This document shows positions 63,800-64,000 of a stretch of DNA of 64,000 nt, piece after piece (the stretch's first letter is position 1; each line of letters starts with the position of its first letter). Source of the stretch: Massilia eurypsychrophila (GTDB taxonomy: Bacteria; Pseudomonadota; Gammaproteobacteria; Burkholderiales; Burkholderiaceae_D). The stretch is taken from assembly GCF_002760655.1 (NCBI RefSeq), contig NZ_PDOC01000002.1:186001-250000 (forward strand), in the 5' to 3' direction. The translations under genes and the position numbers were made by a program. The notes under the pieces are model-generated. The model ran no database searches, was not told where the DNA came from, and saw only the letters and a program-made list of their open reading frames with translations.

Positions 63800-64000
63800 C
63801 TAGCAGCCGTAGCTGGCGCGGTGGTAGTCGCGGGCGAGCGGATTGCGGATCGTGTCGAGCGCCAGGTCGAGATCGAGCTCGGGCCAGTAGACGCGGCTCG
63901 AGCTGACGCTGACGACGTGGGTGATCTGGCTGATGGTGACGTGCTCGAACATGGGGAACTCGACGAACGACAGGTAGAGCTCTTCGGCGCCGAACTGCAG
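63800..64000 (-). CDS. DUF2442-like protein, C-terminal part
   Basis: The open frame enters at the right edge and runs 66 codons to the TAG at 63800-63802. 'LYLSFVEFPMFEHVTISQI', 'VVSVSSSRVYWPELDLDLAL' and 'DTIRNPLARD' match the end of DUF2442 proteins, which usually read '..HLHWPDLDIDLAVESIRHP..'. These small proteins are often partners in DUF4160/DUF2442 pairs of toxin-antitoxin-like gene sets, but their function is unproven. The start lies outside the window. Confidence 0.6.
   Translation of the reverse strand: MQFGAEELYLSFVEFPMFEHVTISQITHVVSVSSSRVYWPELDLDLALDTIRNPLARDYHRASYGC

Overview
This is a high-GC, densely coded chromosomal segment from a betaproteobacterium, most likely Burkholderiales/Oxalobacteraceae (Massilia, Duganella or Janthinobacterium-like). 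The placement is an inference from the topoisomerase IV pair, the phenylacetate gene set, the Sox-like genes, the many c-di-GMP proteins and the GGGTCAG-type intergenic palindromes. No 16S rRNA, tRNA, CRISPR array or intact insertion sequence was found.

Layout. 1-5.8 kb: a partial GNAT acetyltransferase, a VWA/CoxE-type protein, a CPA2 antiporter overlapping a YbdK-type carboxylate-amine ligase, a class I glutamine amidotransferase and a degenerate receiver protein. 5.9-10.6 kb: parE and parC, separated by two large hairpin repeats. 10.6-12.5 kb: a decayed patch with two remnants of Tn3-family transposase around a small ABM-like gene, a truncated YafY regulator and a TfoX C-terminal-domain protein. 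12.6-18.1 kb: an exported Ala/Lys-rich protein, an M64 peptidase, an exported cyanophycinase-like S51 peptidase with a terminator hairpin in its leader, an AstE/AspA-type deacylase and a GNAT enzyme. 18.4-22.0 kb: argH followed closely by TRAP transporter genes dctQM. 22.1-28.8 kb: an RcnB-like protein, palindromic repeats, an EAL protein, a DUF1800/DUF1501 pair and small unknown proteins.

28.8-35.0 kb (minus strand): one tightly packed eight-gene unit. It encodes a Tat-exported molybdenum hydroxylase (2Fe-2S and molybdopterin subunits), SoxX, a SoxY relative ending in an AACIE arm instead of GGCGG, SoxZ, SoxA, a small cytochrome c and an FccB/SoxF-like flavoprotein. soxB and soxCD are absent. 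This is the best candidate for an unusual system in the window: a Sox-type carrier and cytochrome set apparently coupled to a molybdenum hydroxylase.

35.3-54.3 kb: a colinear phenylacetate catabolic array on the minus strand, paaABCDE-G-H-I-K-J-livKHMGF-paaY-paaZ. It ends in a dCache-HAMP-GGDEF diguanylate cyclase only 7 nt after paaZ. The divergent repressor gene paaX sits beyond a palindromic operator. Together these genes would import an aromatic acid, activate it (PaaK), epoxidise it (PaaABCDE), isomerise it (PaaG), open the ring (PaaZ) and degrade it by beta-oxidation (PaaH, PaaJ). paaF is not present.

54.3-63.5 kb: large signalling proteins (dCache-PAS-GGDEF; MASE3-PAS-GGDEF-EAL; a NarX/NarL-type kinase and regulator pair). 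A DUF2442-like protein is cut off at the right edge.
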